Assembly: GCA_003615045.1 (NCBI GenBank)
Contig: ML014347.1
Location: 1 to 24,216 of the forward strand
Source: Caulochytrium protostelioides
Lineage: Eukaryota; Chytridiomycota; Caulochytriomycetes; Caulochytriales; Caulochytriaceae
Direction: 5' to 3'
Length of the DNA: 24,216 nt
This document shows, one piece after another, positions 1 to 9,508 of this stretch. A program made the position numbers and the translations under genes. The notes under the pieces were generated by a model, which saw only the letters and a program-made list of their open reading frames with translations, made no database searches and had not been told where the DNA came from. Every line of letters begins with the position of its first letter. The first letter of the stretch is position 1.

Positions 1-917
1 CGTCGGCCACGCTGGCGGGCGGCGGGCCGGGCGGCGGCGAGAGGGCGGCGGCGGGCGCCGGCGGCCGGGCGGCGGCGAGCTGGGCAAAGAGGTCGGCCTT
101 GAGGGCGTCGAACGCGGCATCCGAGAGGACCTCGAAGCGCATGACGGTGCCGTCGTCGTTGCCGTAGAGGATGCCCTCGGAGGAGCTGAGCTGGGCGCAC
201 TGGGCCGCGAGCTTGGCGAAGAGCGCGCGCTCGGTGCGGTACATTGTGGACGCGTGGGTGTTGGGGCAGTGGGTCGGCGCGAGGTGCCCAAGCACGGCCG
301 AGCGAAAGACGTTCCTGGCATACCACAGCACGTGGCTGACGTGGTGCTGGCGCGGGTCCCACGTGGGAAACGCTTGGCCCAGATGCAAGTACCCGTCGCG
401 GTCGACGAGCGGATGGAACATGTCCGTCACGAAGCGGAACCGCGGGATCGTTTCCGGGTATGTCGACGGGATCTCCAGAATGAACTTGAACACGCCGCGC
501 GAGTAGTAGCCGCGGTGAATAAACAGCACGCCTTCCCAGCGAAAGACGTCTTCCTCCGACGGCATCAGATACATGCCCGGCGGGCAGTGGTCGGGGCTGG
601 CGAGGCTCCGGCTGGAGACTCCGCGTACCGGCGCGATCCCCGACGTCGTGGCATGCCATGATCGCAAGCAAGGCATCGGCATGAGTACTACCAAGGGTCA
701 TCCTGAACGGGAACGGTCGACGTGGTCGCTCAGCCACTTACAACTCGGTCAGCAGCTCGAAGCCGCGGAAGCGGGTGGTCAGCCGGGCGATCTCGCCGAG
801 CTGGCTCGGGGTCAAGCCCGGCTCGGTCGCGGGGTCGGAAGCCGACGCGGCCCGGCCGAGCGTGGGCGACCCCGACGGCGTCACCGACGGCGAGGCCTGG
901 ACCGAGCGCGCCGCCAT
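1..917 (-). CDS. AKTIP: AKTIP/FTS-like inactive E2 (UBC-fold) protein, two exons, 3' end outside window
   Basis: The protein reads as exon 1 (917 to 742) joined to exon 2 (611 to beyond base 1), 262 residues visible. The UBC fold spans about residues 40-190. Family-typical stretches are PGMYLMPS (70-77), GVFKFILEIPSTYP (98-111) and FHPLVDRDGYLHLGQAF (124-140), which align closely by eye with animal AKTIP. Where active E2 enzymes have Cys (ICLDIL), this protein has His135, so it should not carry ubiquitin. AKTIP/FTS proteins act as adaptors in the FTS-Hook-FHIP complex that links cargo to dynein. The start is the first ATG before a Ser/Ala/Pro-rich leader; the splice junction restores a codon (TT|C) and reading frame. 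The C-terminal part at the left edge is Ala/Pro-rich low complexity. Identification is from remembered family sequences, not a search. Confidence 0.85.
612..741 (-). other. Intron in AKTIP-like gene
   Basis: This 130-bp intron has donor GTAAGT (741 to 736) and acceptor CTCCAG (617 to 612). Without splicing the exon 1 frame hits TAA at the donor. Splicing joins LLTEF to RSLASPDHC and gives the continuous N-terminus expected for the family. Confidence 0.8.
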
Positions 918-1668
918 CCTGCGCGCTGGCTCGTCGGTGCTGCTTCGACAGCAGGAGGCTCGGGGAGGCGTCTACGCAAACAGAGATCGGCCATCGGCCG
1001 TCGTCTCAGCGGCGGTGGTCACGCGAAGCAGCGAAGGGGCGAGACCGCGGGCCGCCGATCCGTGCCCAGCCATCGTTCCTCCAGCATCGCGCTCGTGGAA
1101 GCGCCTGCGGACCGTATGAATGTGGACGCGCTGGCATCGCTGATCATTGGCCTCCGCTCGCGTGGCCGCGCGCCTGGGTGGGCCACTGGGTCTGCGGCTC
1201 GGCCGCGGCCGCCGGGGATGGCGGGTGCCGTGCGCACGACGGGAGGCGCCGGCCGCTCGGCCGCTCGGCGGCGCCGCCCTGGAAGGCGCGGGGCCGGCGG
1301 TCCATGGCTGCGCCACCCGTCGTGCGCCTCCCCGCGGCGGCCCACGACGCCGCGGGACCTTCATTCGCCGAGGTTCGTCTCGGGAGCGATAAGTCATCAC
1401 TGCGGCGCCGGACGAGGGGAGAGACTCGCTATCGGCGGGCGTCGAGCACCCGCTGACCGACGCGCGCGCGCCGCTCAGGGTCTTCGGTCGCCGCTGCCGC
1501 TGCCGCTGCCGCATCCCACCGCGCTGAATCGCATTGGCCACGGGATCCATCCATCACGCGGCCGCCGATACCCTCACGCTGCCGCCCACCGCCAGCGCCG
1601 TCCTCCACGGCCGCCGTCCTCCCGTCGACCCGCATCCGTCTCCAACCAGCGAGAACCACGCGCCCACG
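918..1668. other. Intergenic region, divergent promoters of AKTIP-like and SGNH-like genes
   Basis: About 750 bp between two head-to-head start codons, so it should contain both promoters and 5' leaders. It is very GC-rich, and several frames are open on both strands, but none resembles a known family. The ATG at 1534 is in frame with the downstream SGNH-like gene but encodes only a non-descript 45-residue leader. The 13-mer ATGGCTGCGCCAC at 1304-1316 recurs in the tandem repeat at 5605-5655. Confidence 0.6.
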
Positions 1669-2988
1669 ATGAGCAAGTACGTCCCGCCCTCGCTGAGGAA
1701 TCGGCAACCGCCGTCGCACGCCGCCGCGCCGCCGACGCCGACGCCGCTGTCCTCGTCCGCCACATCGCCACTCCCGGCCGACTTCGCCGGTCCCCGCGGC
1801 CCGCCCCGCGGCTTCGGCGGCCCGAACGCCGGCAGCAGCGCTCCGGGCGCTCGCGGCTTCGGCGGCCGCGGCGCCGGCGCCTGGGGGCCACGCTCGTATG
1901 ACAACGGCGCCGGCGCCGGCGGCGACCGCCACGATGGCGGCGGCGCGCGCGGCCGCGGCGATCCGGCGCCCGATGGCGCGGACGCCGACCGCCTGCCCAA
2001 GATCAACTGGTCCAAGGGCCTGCACGGCCCGGCGCCGCTCTCGGTGCACGGCGACTCGTTCATCGGCGTGTTCTCGTGCCTCAAGGCGCGCGCCGGCAAC
2101 ATCGGATGGTACTCGGGCGCTTCCGCCAAGGGCCTGAACAACCCGAACTCCGTCAAGCAGAATGCGATCAAGCTCACGAGTCACATCGACCGCATCACGC
2201 CGCGGTACCTCATGCTGTTCTTCGGAAACGTCGATATGAATCTCAACTACCCGTTCTCGATCCGCATGAAGGGCCGCGGCGCGCCCGCCGGCACGGCCTT
2301 TGTCGACATCGTCTACGAGGCCTATACCGCGTTCATCAAGCGCGAGATCCTTGCCCGACTCCGGGACTTCGACGGCGTCCCGTCGCCGGCGAGCCGCGAG
2401 AAGCCGCTGCCGCAGTACCTCGAGACGGTCTACATTGCCGCGGCGCTGATGCCGATTGTCGGCGACGACCACCTCGACGAGACGATCCTCAAGTACTGCA
2501 TGGCCGACCAGGCGCGCGACTTCGACCCGACGGTGCTGATCCCGACGGCGGACGTCGTCGACCTGATCAACCAGGAAGAGCGCCGCAAGATGATCGTCTA
2601 TTTCAACCAGCGCTTGAAGCAGTTCTGCGAGAGCTTCTCCCCGCGCGTCCAGTACGTGGACGTTAACCCCGATCTCACGCGCGACAACAACGGCCTCATC
2701 CGCCCCGAGTACCTCTCGCAGGACGGGACGAACGTCCACGTGTTGTGGGAGTCGACCATCAAGTTCTGGATCGCCCAGCTCAAGACGGCGGGGCTCACCG
2801 AGCGCGATATCAAGACGAAGGAGGAGCTCGATGAGATGGAGCGCCAGTACCAGCTCCGCAAGAACGCCACCATGAAGCGCGCCGCCCAACGCAAGAAGCA
2901 AAACTACGACGACGCCGGCCGCAGCGGCTCCGGCGCCGCCGACTCCGAGCTCGCCGAAGCGTTGAGTACGTTCCAGTTGAAGGACTAA
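1669..2988 (+). CDS. SGNH/GDSL-hydrolase-like protein with helicase-type YVPPxLR N-terminus
   Basis: A 439-residue single-exon protein. It begins MSKYVPPSLRNR, which resembles the N-terminal YVPPHLR element of DDX3/Ded1 helicases, followed by a Gly/Arg/Pro-rich disordered region to about residue 108. The folded part (about 112-375) carries blocks that look like an SGNH hydrolase: HGDSFIG (Ser130), FFGNVD (Asn187) and QDGTNVH (Asp352, His357). This would supply the nucleophile, oxyanion and Asp/His elements. A basic, coiled-coil-like segment (about 376-412) precedes a short acidic end. I chose the ATG at 1669 because the helicase-like motif follows it at once; an in-frame ATG at 1534 would add 45 low-complexity residues. 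Substrate is unknown. The gene is convergent with the BAR-domain gene, whose stop lies about 180 bp downstream. Confidence 0.75.
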   Translation: MSKYVPPSLRNRQPPSHAAAPPTPTPLSSSATSPLPADFAGPRGPPRGFGGPNAGSSAPGARGFGGRGAGAWGPRSYDNGAGAGGDRHDGGGARGRGDPAPDGADADRLPKINWSKGLHGPAPLSVHGDSFIGVFSCLKARAGNIGWYSGASAKGLNNPNSVKQNAIKLTSHIDRITPRYLMLFFGNVDMNLNYPFSIRMKGRGAPAGTAFVDIVYEAYTAFIKREILARLRDFDGVPSPASREKPLPQYLETVYIAAALMPIVGDDHLDETILKYCMADQARDFDPTVLIPTADVVDLINQEERRKMIVYFNQRLKQFCESFSPRVQYVDVNPDLTRDNNGLIRPEYLSQDGTNVHVLWESTIKFWIAQLKTAGLTERDIKTKEELDEMERQYQLRKNATMKRAAQRKKQNYDDAGRSGSGAADSELAEALSTFQLKD

Positions 2989-3167
2989 CGATCGTCCCGC
3001 TGAAGCCGGCGAACCGGCACGACGGATGATAACTCTATATACATAATGTGTAAACCCAGCGGGAAGATGCACAAGCCTTTCGCCCTGGGGGATCCGCTTT
3101 GTCGACAGCCTCCCCGCGGCTCGTCCGCCTTGTCGGGCGATCGAGCGCGGCTCGGCGCTCAGAGCCG

Positions 3168-4657
3168 CTAGTTCCGACGGTGCCGGCTGCGCCCGCGCGA
3201 CGGCGCCCGCGGCGGCGTCGCGTCACTCGCGTCCGTGTTCGAGCTCGAGCACGACGTGCAGCAGCTCATGCTCTCGGTGGCACTCGAGCAGTCGGAGCTG
3301 GCGTCCGAGTCGCTGCAGGAGCAGGAGCCGCTGTGCTCGTCGAGCGTGCGCGCCGGCATCGCGGGGCTCGCGAGCACCGGCGTCTGCACCACGATATTGA
3401 AGAGCTGCGGCTCAGGCGGCGGGGGCGGCGGCGCCGCCGCGTGGCGGTGGCGCCGGCGCCGCGGGTGGTGGTGGTGGTGTGACGACGGCGGGGCCTGGGA
3501 CGGCGTCATGGGCGTCATGGGCGCCATGGGCATCGACAGCATCGGCGACGGCGCATATTCCTGGGGCGGGTAGGCACTAGCGGGGTACGCGCTGGGCGGT
3601 GGCATCATCATGACCGGCTGCTGCTGCGGTGGTGGCGGCATGCCCGGGAAGGAGTTGTTCGCTTTGATGGTGTTCGAGCGGATGCGCTTCTGGATGCCTG
3701 GCATATCGGACATGATATCAAGGCCCGTGATGGTGGTGTGGCAGGCGCTGAGGTGGGCGAGCGCCGCGGCGTGGAACTGGATGCGGGCATGCAGCGCAGC
3801 GGCCAGCGACTGCTGGAGATCATACCGTTTCTGCCGCTCGAAACGTTCGTATCCATCGACCACCGACAACGTGCGGTGGTAGACGTCCTGCGAGGCCCCC
3901 ACCAAGGCCATCTGGCCCTGGCTGATCAGGGTGCGGTTGCCGGCCTCCTTGATGAGCAGCTTGTCGAGCGAGGTGTGCTTCTTGTGCTCCGTGTTGACGG
4001 CGGCGTTCCAGGTGCGCAGCTCCGTCTTGATTTTGCTGAGCGTGCCCTTGTAGACCTTGAGCGGCTCGACCATGACTTGGTTGACGGCGGCAGTCATAGC
4101 GCCGCGCTGCTCCGTGACGTTGAGCATCGCCGCGCCGACCATGTTGAGCATCGTCGCCAGTTGCGCGGGCTCGTGGGCCGCAAGCGTCTGCAGCGACTGT
4201 GCAGACTTAATGTCCTTGCGGCTCAGCCGGGTCTCGGCCTTCACCATGTCCTGCCAGCTTGACCGGATCGCCGCCAGCTGCTTCTCATTGCGCTGGATCG
4301 CTTTCTTGACATGCTGGCAGCTCTCCGCCCTAGAGATCACGCATGACCATCATCGAAAGATAAGAAGGGCATCGACAAAAGAAGATGGGTGAGATCTCTA
4401 TATATTTTGACGCATCAGGCATATGCAGTTGCGAACGTTATCACTTACTGTTCATCTTTGGAGATCAAACTCGGCGGCGCGGCCGTCGGCGTGGTGGGCG
4501 ATGGGTAAGCGCTCATCGGCGCCATATACATTTGCTGTTGCTGTTGCTGTTGTTGTTGCTGCTGCTGCTGCTTCTGGAGCATGACTTGCTGCGCGGTGCT
4601 CAGCTCCGAGGTCGGAATCCCAGCATACGCTGACGCCGGCGATGCGTAATACGTCAT
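3168..4657 (-). CDS. FAM92/CIBAR-like BAR-domain protein, two exons
   Basis: Exon 1 is 4657 to 4449 and exon 2 is 4329 to 3168, giving 456 residues. Residues 1-70 are a low-complexity leader with 13 consecutive Gln. Residues about 75-285 form a helical BAR-type domain. The stretch MVEPLKVYKGTLSKIK (156-171), a later LISQGQ segment and GYERFERQKRYDLQ (229-242) match the FAM92/CIBAR pattern as I remember it. FAM92 proteins bind curved membranes and act at the ciliary base in animals. The C-terminal 170 residues are disordered: Pro/Met-rich, then His5, then a Ser/Cys-rich stretch, then a basic end. The family call rests on the helical domain; the tails are not conserved. The ciliary role is inference, supported by IFT144 about 5.6 kb away. 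Confidence 0.8.
4330..4448 (-). other. Intron in FAM92-like gene
   Basis: This 119-bp, AT-richer intron has donor GTAAGT (4448 to 4443) and acceptor TCTAG (ending at 4330). It splits a Gln codon (CA|G). Reading through the donor gives an immediate TAA, and splicing joins the polyQ leader to the BAR domain in frame. Confidence 0.85.
4532..4570 (-). repeat. CAG/CAA repeat encoding Gln13
   Basis: Thirteen consecutive Gln codons in exon 1 of the FAM92-like gene, with CAG and CAA interspersed. The mixture suggests an older or stabilised tract rather than a pure recent expansion. Confidence 0.95.
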
Positions 4658-6244
4658 GATGGACTCGAGATAAAAAAAACACGCACACGTTCAACTATGG
4701 TGTGCAATGGGTGGGAAAGTGGCGATGAAGTATGAAAGAGATGCCAGAGATGCAGAGGGTTGAGCACCGTTGACTCGGAAACCACGTGAATCCCATTCTA
4801 TGATGTATACAGCAAGTCAGGATCATAGCGTCCGCACATCCTGCTAACGCGAGTACACGTTCAAACGCAAAAAAAACGAAAAGGTGATCCATGCCCGGTT
4901 GGCGCAACACGTCATGATCGTCTCCTCTTGTATCGCCCGTCGCCGCAGCGAAAACGATCGACGTGGATGGCTGCTGGTTGCCGACCGTAGTCCGCCGACG
5001 CTGCGCTGCGAGGGTTGCTAGGCAGGCATTGCGTCGCCGCTACCGCATCGGGGGCTGCCCACGCAGATCGGCCTAAATGGACCCCCGGGGAAGATCGCCT
5101 CCCACACGTCACGCTGTCCGCGTGATCGAGCCATGGATTGGCCGCGTTGTGAGCCGCGTCCGGCGCCGCGTTGTGGGATCCCCCGTGGGCCGCGATCTGA
5201 GCTGATCGCGTCGTCAGGCAGCGAGAAACTCCGCTCGCAAGCTTCCCCGTTCATCATCGCTGAGCACGGCGAGGGATGCATGGCGCCGATGCAATATGCC
5301 GCTGCACAGCGCCGCCGCCGTGCGGATCGGGGGTCTGGCGCCCCGGCATGGCCAGCGGCCGGCGGACTCAGCATCCGCCTATCGCATGCGCGTGCCGAGA
5401 CAGGTGCGTCCGCCGGTCCTGCGGAGGCGATTCATTCTCCGACACGGGCGCTCATACATGCGGCAGCGGCGGCGGCGTCGGCGATGAACACGGCGTCGGC
5501 GCTTTATTGGGCGATCGGCATCGATCGCCGCCGCCCGTCGCGCCCCGCCGTGCTGCGCCACGCCTGGCGGAGCAGGCGAGACCCGGGCAGCGCCGATGCT
5601 TCGCGTGGCTGCGCCACGATGATGGCTGCGCCACAGTGATGGCTGCGCCTCGCTCCTCGCCGGGAGCCGTGGCCGAGAACGGCTTGCGGGGCGGCGGAGT
5701 TTGGGAGGAAGGCGAGACCCCGCTCGGCGCCCGCTCGACGCCAGAGGAGCGGTGCCCGGCGATGGCCACCAGGCGCCGTGAGCGCCGTGCGTCCCGCCAA
5801 CGGCGTACGGCGTTCAGCGTACGGCTGTGCTGCCTTGCATGCCGGGGCGACGGCGATGGCGGCCAATCGGCGGGTTCATTCCGGCGATACGTGGACGTTC
5901 ATGGAGCCCCTGCTGCCCGAGCTTTATCTCGAGACGCACCTCGTGGCGGGGGGTCGCTCGCATGGCGCTGCATACCACCCGGCGATGGCCAGACGCTTCC
6001 ATCGCTAACTGCATCGTCCCCTTCATACCCCATTTTCAACCACCAACCACTCGAACGAACGACCGGACCGACTGAACCCCGCAACGCCCTTTCCACTGTC
6101 GGAGTTTGGCGCTTGACGCTGCTCGGCGCTGCACGGTCGTCCCTTCTGTATCTCTCCGCGGCAAGACATCATCGGCCGTCCACTCGATTCCCCCCTCCCT
6201 TCCGCTTCCGCTGTCCCCGCCCACACTGGGCCGCCGTGACCGCC
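4658..6244. other. Intergenic region, divergent promoters of FAM92-like and NOP4 genes
   Basis: About 1.6 kb between head-to-head genes. Bases 4660-4930 are clearly lower in GC than the rest and contain A-runs. Bases 5276-6244 have no stop in the NOP4 frame, but the conceptual product is Arg/Ala-rich, resembles no family, and the NOP4 start at 6245 has a good context. A three-copy 17-bp repeat lies at 5605-5655. I see no tRNA, snoRNA or transposon signature. Confidence 0.55.
5605..5655 (+). repeat. Tandem 17-bp repeat, three imperfect copies
   Basis: Copies at 5605-5621, 5622-5638 and 5639-5655 share the core TGGCTGCGCC. The first copy contains the inverted arms GTGGC and GCCAC around TGC. 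A 13-base piece of the unit also occurs at 1304-1316. Confidence 0.75.
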
Positions 6245-9200
6245 ATGCCGTCGAAAAGCAAGATGGACACCGTCCTGGTGGATCGGCATGCGCCGCCGCC
6301 GCCGACGCAGGCCACACCCGCCAGCAAGCACCCATCGGCCACGATCGGGACCACGCCCGTGGACGGGTCGGCGCCGTACAAGCACAAGTACAAGCACAAG
6401 TCGAAGCCCAAGATCAAGTCTGACGAGCCGAAGGCAAACACGACGCTGTTCGTGCACACCATTCCGTATTCGGTCACGAGCGAGCAGCTCGAGACCCACT
6501 TCTCGACCATCGGGCCGATCCGGTCCTGCTTCGTCGTGGCGGCGCGCACCGACGTCAACGGCAACGTGCCCGCCGGCCAGGTCAATGCCGGATACGGCTT
6601 CGTGACCTTCTCGCTGGCGGAGGACGCGGCCCGCGCGCTCGAAGAGCTCAAAAAGACGCCGCTCGCCGGTCGCGTCATCAAGATGAAGTATGCGGCCAGC
6701 AAGGACGACTTGGAGCGCTCGAAAACCGAGCAGGCGACCGCCGAAACCAAGCCGAAGCCCCGCAAGGTCAAGTCGGAGGATGCGGACGCCAAGCCGTCCA
6801 AGGCCAAGAAGGACAGCACTCAGAAAAGCAAGACCGAGGCGAAGGCTGAAGTCAAGGCCGACGCCAAAGCTGAAACCGAAACGGAGACCAACTCCGCGCG
6901 CGCGCGCAAGTCGAACCTGCTGCGCCTCAAGGGGATTCCTGAGGGTGTGAATGCGAAGCAGCTCTTCAAGAAGGTCCGCAAGGTGGGCGAGGTCGAGAAG
7001 GTCTTGAGCTGCGAGAATGGCGTCGCGCGTGTCAAGATGTCGTCCGTGGACGATGCGTTCAAGGCTGCGAAGGCGCTGGACAACCACATCTTTAAGGGTG
7101 TGACGATCACGGCGCGCGTCGAGCACATCGCGCCTGAGAATGGCGACGATACCAGCGTCTACCGCCCGCGCCAGAAGCGCCTCATTATCCGCAACCTCCC
7201 ATGGAACGTGACGGCCGCCGACATTGAGAACTTTGTGACGCGCAACGACCTGCCCGCGCCGATGACGATCACGATCCCGGACAAGACGAAGGAAGCCAAG
7301 AGCCGCGGCTTCGCGTTTATGGCATTTGCCACCGAGGAGCTCGCCAAGCAGGCCATGGAGACCCTCAACGGCCGCAAGCTCGCGGGCCGCATGGTCGCTA
7401 TCGATATCTCGGTACCCAAGGAGCAGTGGCAGAAGGAGCAGGAGGCCGCCAAGGCCGCGGCGCCCGCCGCTGCTGAGCCCGCCCCGAAGGTTGAGAAGGC
7501 GGGCGTCGATGCCGATACCGATGCCGATGATGTCGCTATGGACGTGGACGAAGCGCATGCTACGGATGCTGAGTCCGAGGCCGAGGCTGAGAATGACGAG
7601 GACGAAGAAACTGCCAGCGATGCCGACGAGGATGAAGCGATGAAGGACGACATGGCTCCCTCGACGTCGACGGTGACGAAGCCGGCGACCTGCAACGACC
7701 ACGTGAACATCAACGTGGACAACGGCACAACCGTTTTCGTGCGCAACCTGTCGTTTGAGACGACGCGCGAGGAGCTGGCGCAGGCGTTCTCGTGCTTCGG
7801 CGCCGTCCAATATGCCCGCATGACGCTTGACCGCGTGACGGGCAACCCGAAGGGCACCGGCTTCGTGGCCTTTGCGGACCTCTCTGGCGTCGAGCAGTGC
7901 ATTGCTGCCAACGCCGCGGCCCATACCATCTACCTGAAGTGGAAACGCGAGCAGGAGGCACTGGTGTCGGCCAACCCCGCCGAGTCGGACCGGAAGGGCG
8001 ATACCAAACCCCAGAAGTACAAGAGTCTGCTGACTGACATTGTGGAGGACAAGCTCGTGCCGGCCGAGGTGCGCCCTTTCCTGTTGGCCAACCGGTTCCT
8101 CCACGTGATGCCTGCCGTGCGCCCCGAGAAGGCAGCCGCGCTCTCGCTGGACGCGAAGGCGCTGGAGTCCGAGAAGGACCGCCGCAACGTCTACCTCATC
8201 CGTGAGGGCGTGATTTTCCCGAACTCCGATGCTGCGGCCGACACGCCGCCCGCAGAGCTGGAAAAGCGCCAGCGCAACTATGCTGAGCGCAAGATCCTGC
8301 TCAAGAAGAACCCGAACATGTATGTCTCGCGGTCGCGTCTCTCGCTGCAGAACCTCGACCCGCGTCTGACGGACCGCCAGCTGAAACAGCTGGTCGTCTT
8401 TGCCGTATACCGCTACCAGATCGAGATCGCCGCTGGGCAGCGCGCTCCGCTCGAGGCCCATGTGGCCAAGGAGTACGAGACCGACAAGGCGGCGGCCAAG
8501 ACGAAGGCCATAATTGACAAAATCGTGGCGCTGAACGGTCTCGTGACCGAGGAGTCGGAGAACCTGAAGCGCCGCATGATGATGATGCTCGTGCAGTCCG
8601 CCCACATCATCCGCGATCGCCCGGGGCCAGACGCCAAAGTGCCCGAGGGGACGCCGGCCAAGAAGGCGCTCGCGCTATATGGTCGCTCGAAGGGCTTTGG
8701 TTTCGTTCAGGTGAACGACCACCCGTCGGCGATCTGCGCCTTGCGCTGGCTGAACAACAACCCTGACGCGTACACCTTGTTCCAAGCAGAGTGCGATGCG
8801 ATTCTGGCGCTGTCCGAAAAGTCGATGGACAATGCGAAGCTGAGCGCGGCCGACCGCGCGCGCGCCAAGGGCGTCGCCGAGAAACTCCGCTCGGAGCCGC
8901 GTCTCTCGAGCCAGCGCCGCCCCATTGTCGAGTTCTCGATCGAGAACGCGCTGATCAACAAGAACCACCACGAGAAAGCCCAGCGCCAGTCGCTCCAAGC
9001 GACGCAGCTCAACGCGCTGTCCAAGCTGAAGGCCCGTGTCGGTGAGCAGCAGCAGCAGCAGCAGCCGTCGCAGCAGAAGCGCAAGGCCACCGAAGCCGCG
9101 GCTGTCAGTCGTCTCGCGAAGCGCGCCGCCAAGGGGCTTTCGACCGAGGAGCAGGCCGCCAACGACGCCGTCCAGACGCGCTCGGCGGCCGCGGCCAAGG

Positions 9201-9508
9201 CGGCGCCCGTGCCCGCGGCGAAGGCTGCTGCGGACACCGCCGCCGCGCCGGCTGCCGCGGCCAAGACCCCGAGCACGACGCCCGCGCCGGTGCCGAAGCA
9301 GGTGCGCCAGAAGACGAAGGCCGACAAGGAGGAGGAGCGCTCGGAGTCGGTGTTCACGTCGCTCGTGCAGCGCTTCCGCGCCAACATGTTCGGCGGGGAT
9401 GCCGCTGCGTCCGCTCCGGCGGGCGCCAAGAGCACGACCCTGCCGGTCGTGCCGCTGCCGGGCGCCAAGAGCGCTGCGGGTGCCAAGAAGGCCAAGTGGT
9501 ACGAGTAA
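6245..9508 (+). CDS. NOP4: NOP4/RBM28 multi-RRM ribosome biogenesis factor
   Basis: A single-exon, 1087-residue nucleolar RNA-binding protein expected to act in 60S subunit assembly. RRM1 is about 66-152 (TLFVHTIPYSVT; GYGFVTF), RRM2 about 223-293 (LLRLKGIPEGV), RRM3 about 312-396 (RLIIRNLPWNVT; RGFAFMAF) and RRM4 about 495-565 (TVFVRNLSFETT; GTGFVAF). The NOP4-specific block DRRNVYLIREGVIFP (645-659) and LLKKNPNMYVSRSRLSLQNL follow. Next comes a split, expanded last RRM ending in GFGFVQV and RRPIVEFSIENALI. Acidic (about 420-468) and Lys-rich linkers separate the domains. The Ala/Lys-rich C-terminal extension (about 900-1087), with a short polyQ near 935, makes it longer than yeast Nop4 or human RBM28. 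The start follows a GCC context and is the first ATG before a Lys-rich, nuclear-type leader. Confidence 0.93.
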   Translation: MPSKSKMDTVLVDRHAPPPPTQATPASKHPSATIGTTPVDGSAPYKHKYKHKSKPKIKSDEPKANTTLFVHTIPYSVTSEQLETHFSTIGPIRSCFVVAARTDVNGNVPAGQVNAGYGFVTFSLAEDAARALEELKKTPLAGRVIKMKYAASKDDLERSKTEQATAETKPKPRKVKSEDADAKPSKAKKDSTQKSKTEAKAEVKADAKAETETETNSARARKSNLLRLKGIPEGVNAKQLFKKVRKVGEVEKVLSCENGVARVKMSSVDDAFKAAKALDNHIFKGVTITARVEHIAPENGDDTSVYRPRQKRLIIRNLPWNVTAADIENFVTRNDLPAPMTITIPDKTKEAKSRGFAFMAFATEELAKQAMETLNGRKLAGRMVAIDISVPKEQWQKEQEAAKAAAPAAAEPAPKVEKAGVDADTDADDVAMDVDEAHATDAESEAEAENDEDEETASDADEDEAMKDDMAPSTSTVTKPATCNDHVNINVDNGTTVFVRNLSFETTREELAQAFSCFGAVQYARMTLDRVTGNPKGTGFVAFADLSGVEQCIAANAAAHTIYLKWKREQEALVSANPAESDRKGDTKPQKYKSLLTDIVEDKLVPAEVRPFLLANRFLHVMPAVRPEKAAALSLDAKALESEKDRRNVYLIREGVIFPNSDAAADTPPAELEKRQRNYAERKILLKKNPNMYVSRSRLSLQNLDPRLTDRQLKQLVVFAVYRYQIEIAAGQRAPLEAHVAKEYETDKAAAKTKAIIDKIVALNGLVTEESENLKRRMMMMLVQSAHIIRDRPGPDAKVPEGTPAKKALALYGRSKGFGFVQVNDHPSAICALRWLNNNPDAYTLFQAECDAILALSEKSMDNAKLSAADRARAKGVAEKLRSEPRLSSQRRPIVEFSIENALINKNHHEKAQRQSLQATQLNALSKLKARVGEQQQQQQPSQQKRKATEAAAVSRLAKRAAKGLSTEEQAANDAVQTRSAAAAKAAPVPAAKAAADTAAAPAAAAKTPSTTPAPVPKQVRQKTKADKEEERSESVFTSLVQRFRANMFGGDAAASAPAGAKSTTLPVVPLPGAKSAAGAKKAKWYE

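Noticed and set aside
1429-3072. Open frame of 547 codons on the minus strand
   Set aside because: It is a shadow of the SGNH-like gene, Arg/Ala/Val-rich with no family resemblance.
4898-4908. GTTGGCGCAAC, an X-box-like (RFX) inverted repeat upstream of the ciliary BAR gene
   Set aside because: The half-sites do not fit the RFX consensus well, and short palindromes are expected by chance; no matching site was found upstream of IFT144.
5276-6244. In-frame extension of NOP4 by 323 codons
   Set aside because: The stretch is open by base composition only; it looks like non-coding leader and promoter, and NOP4 proteins normally begin shortly before RRM1.
6023-8605. Open frame of 860 codons on the minus strand
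   Set aside because: It lies antisense to the RRM-coding part of NOP4, and its composition is what GC-rich codon-position bias gives; no domain is seen.
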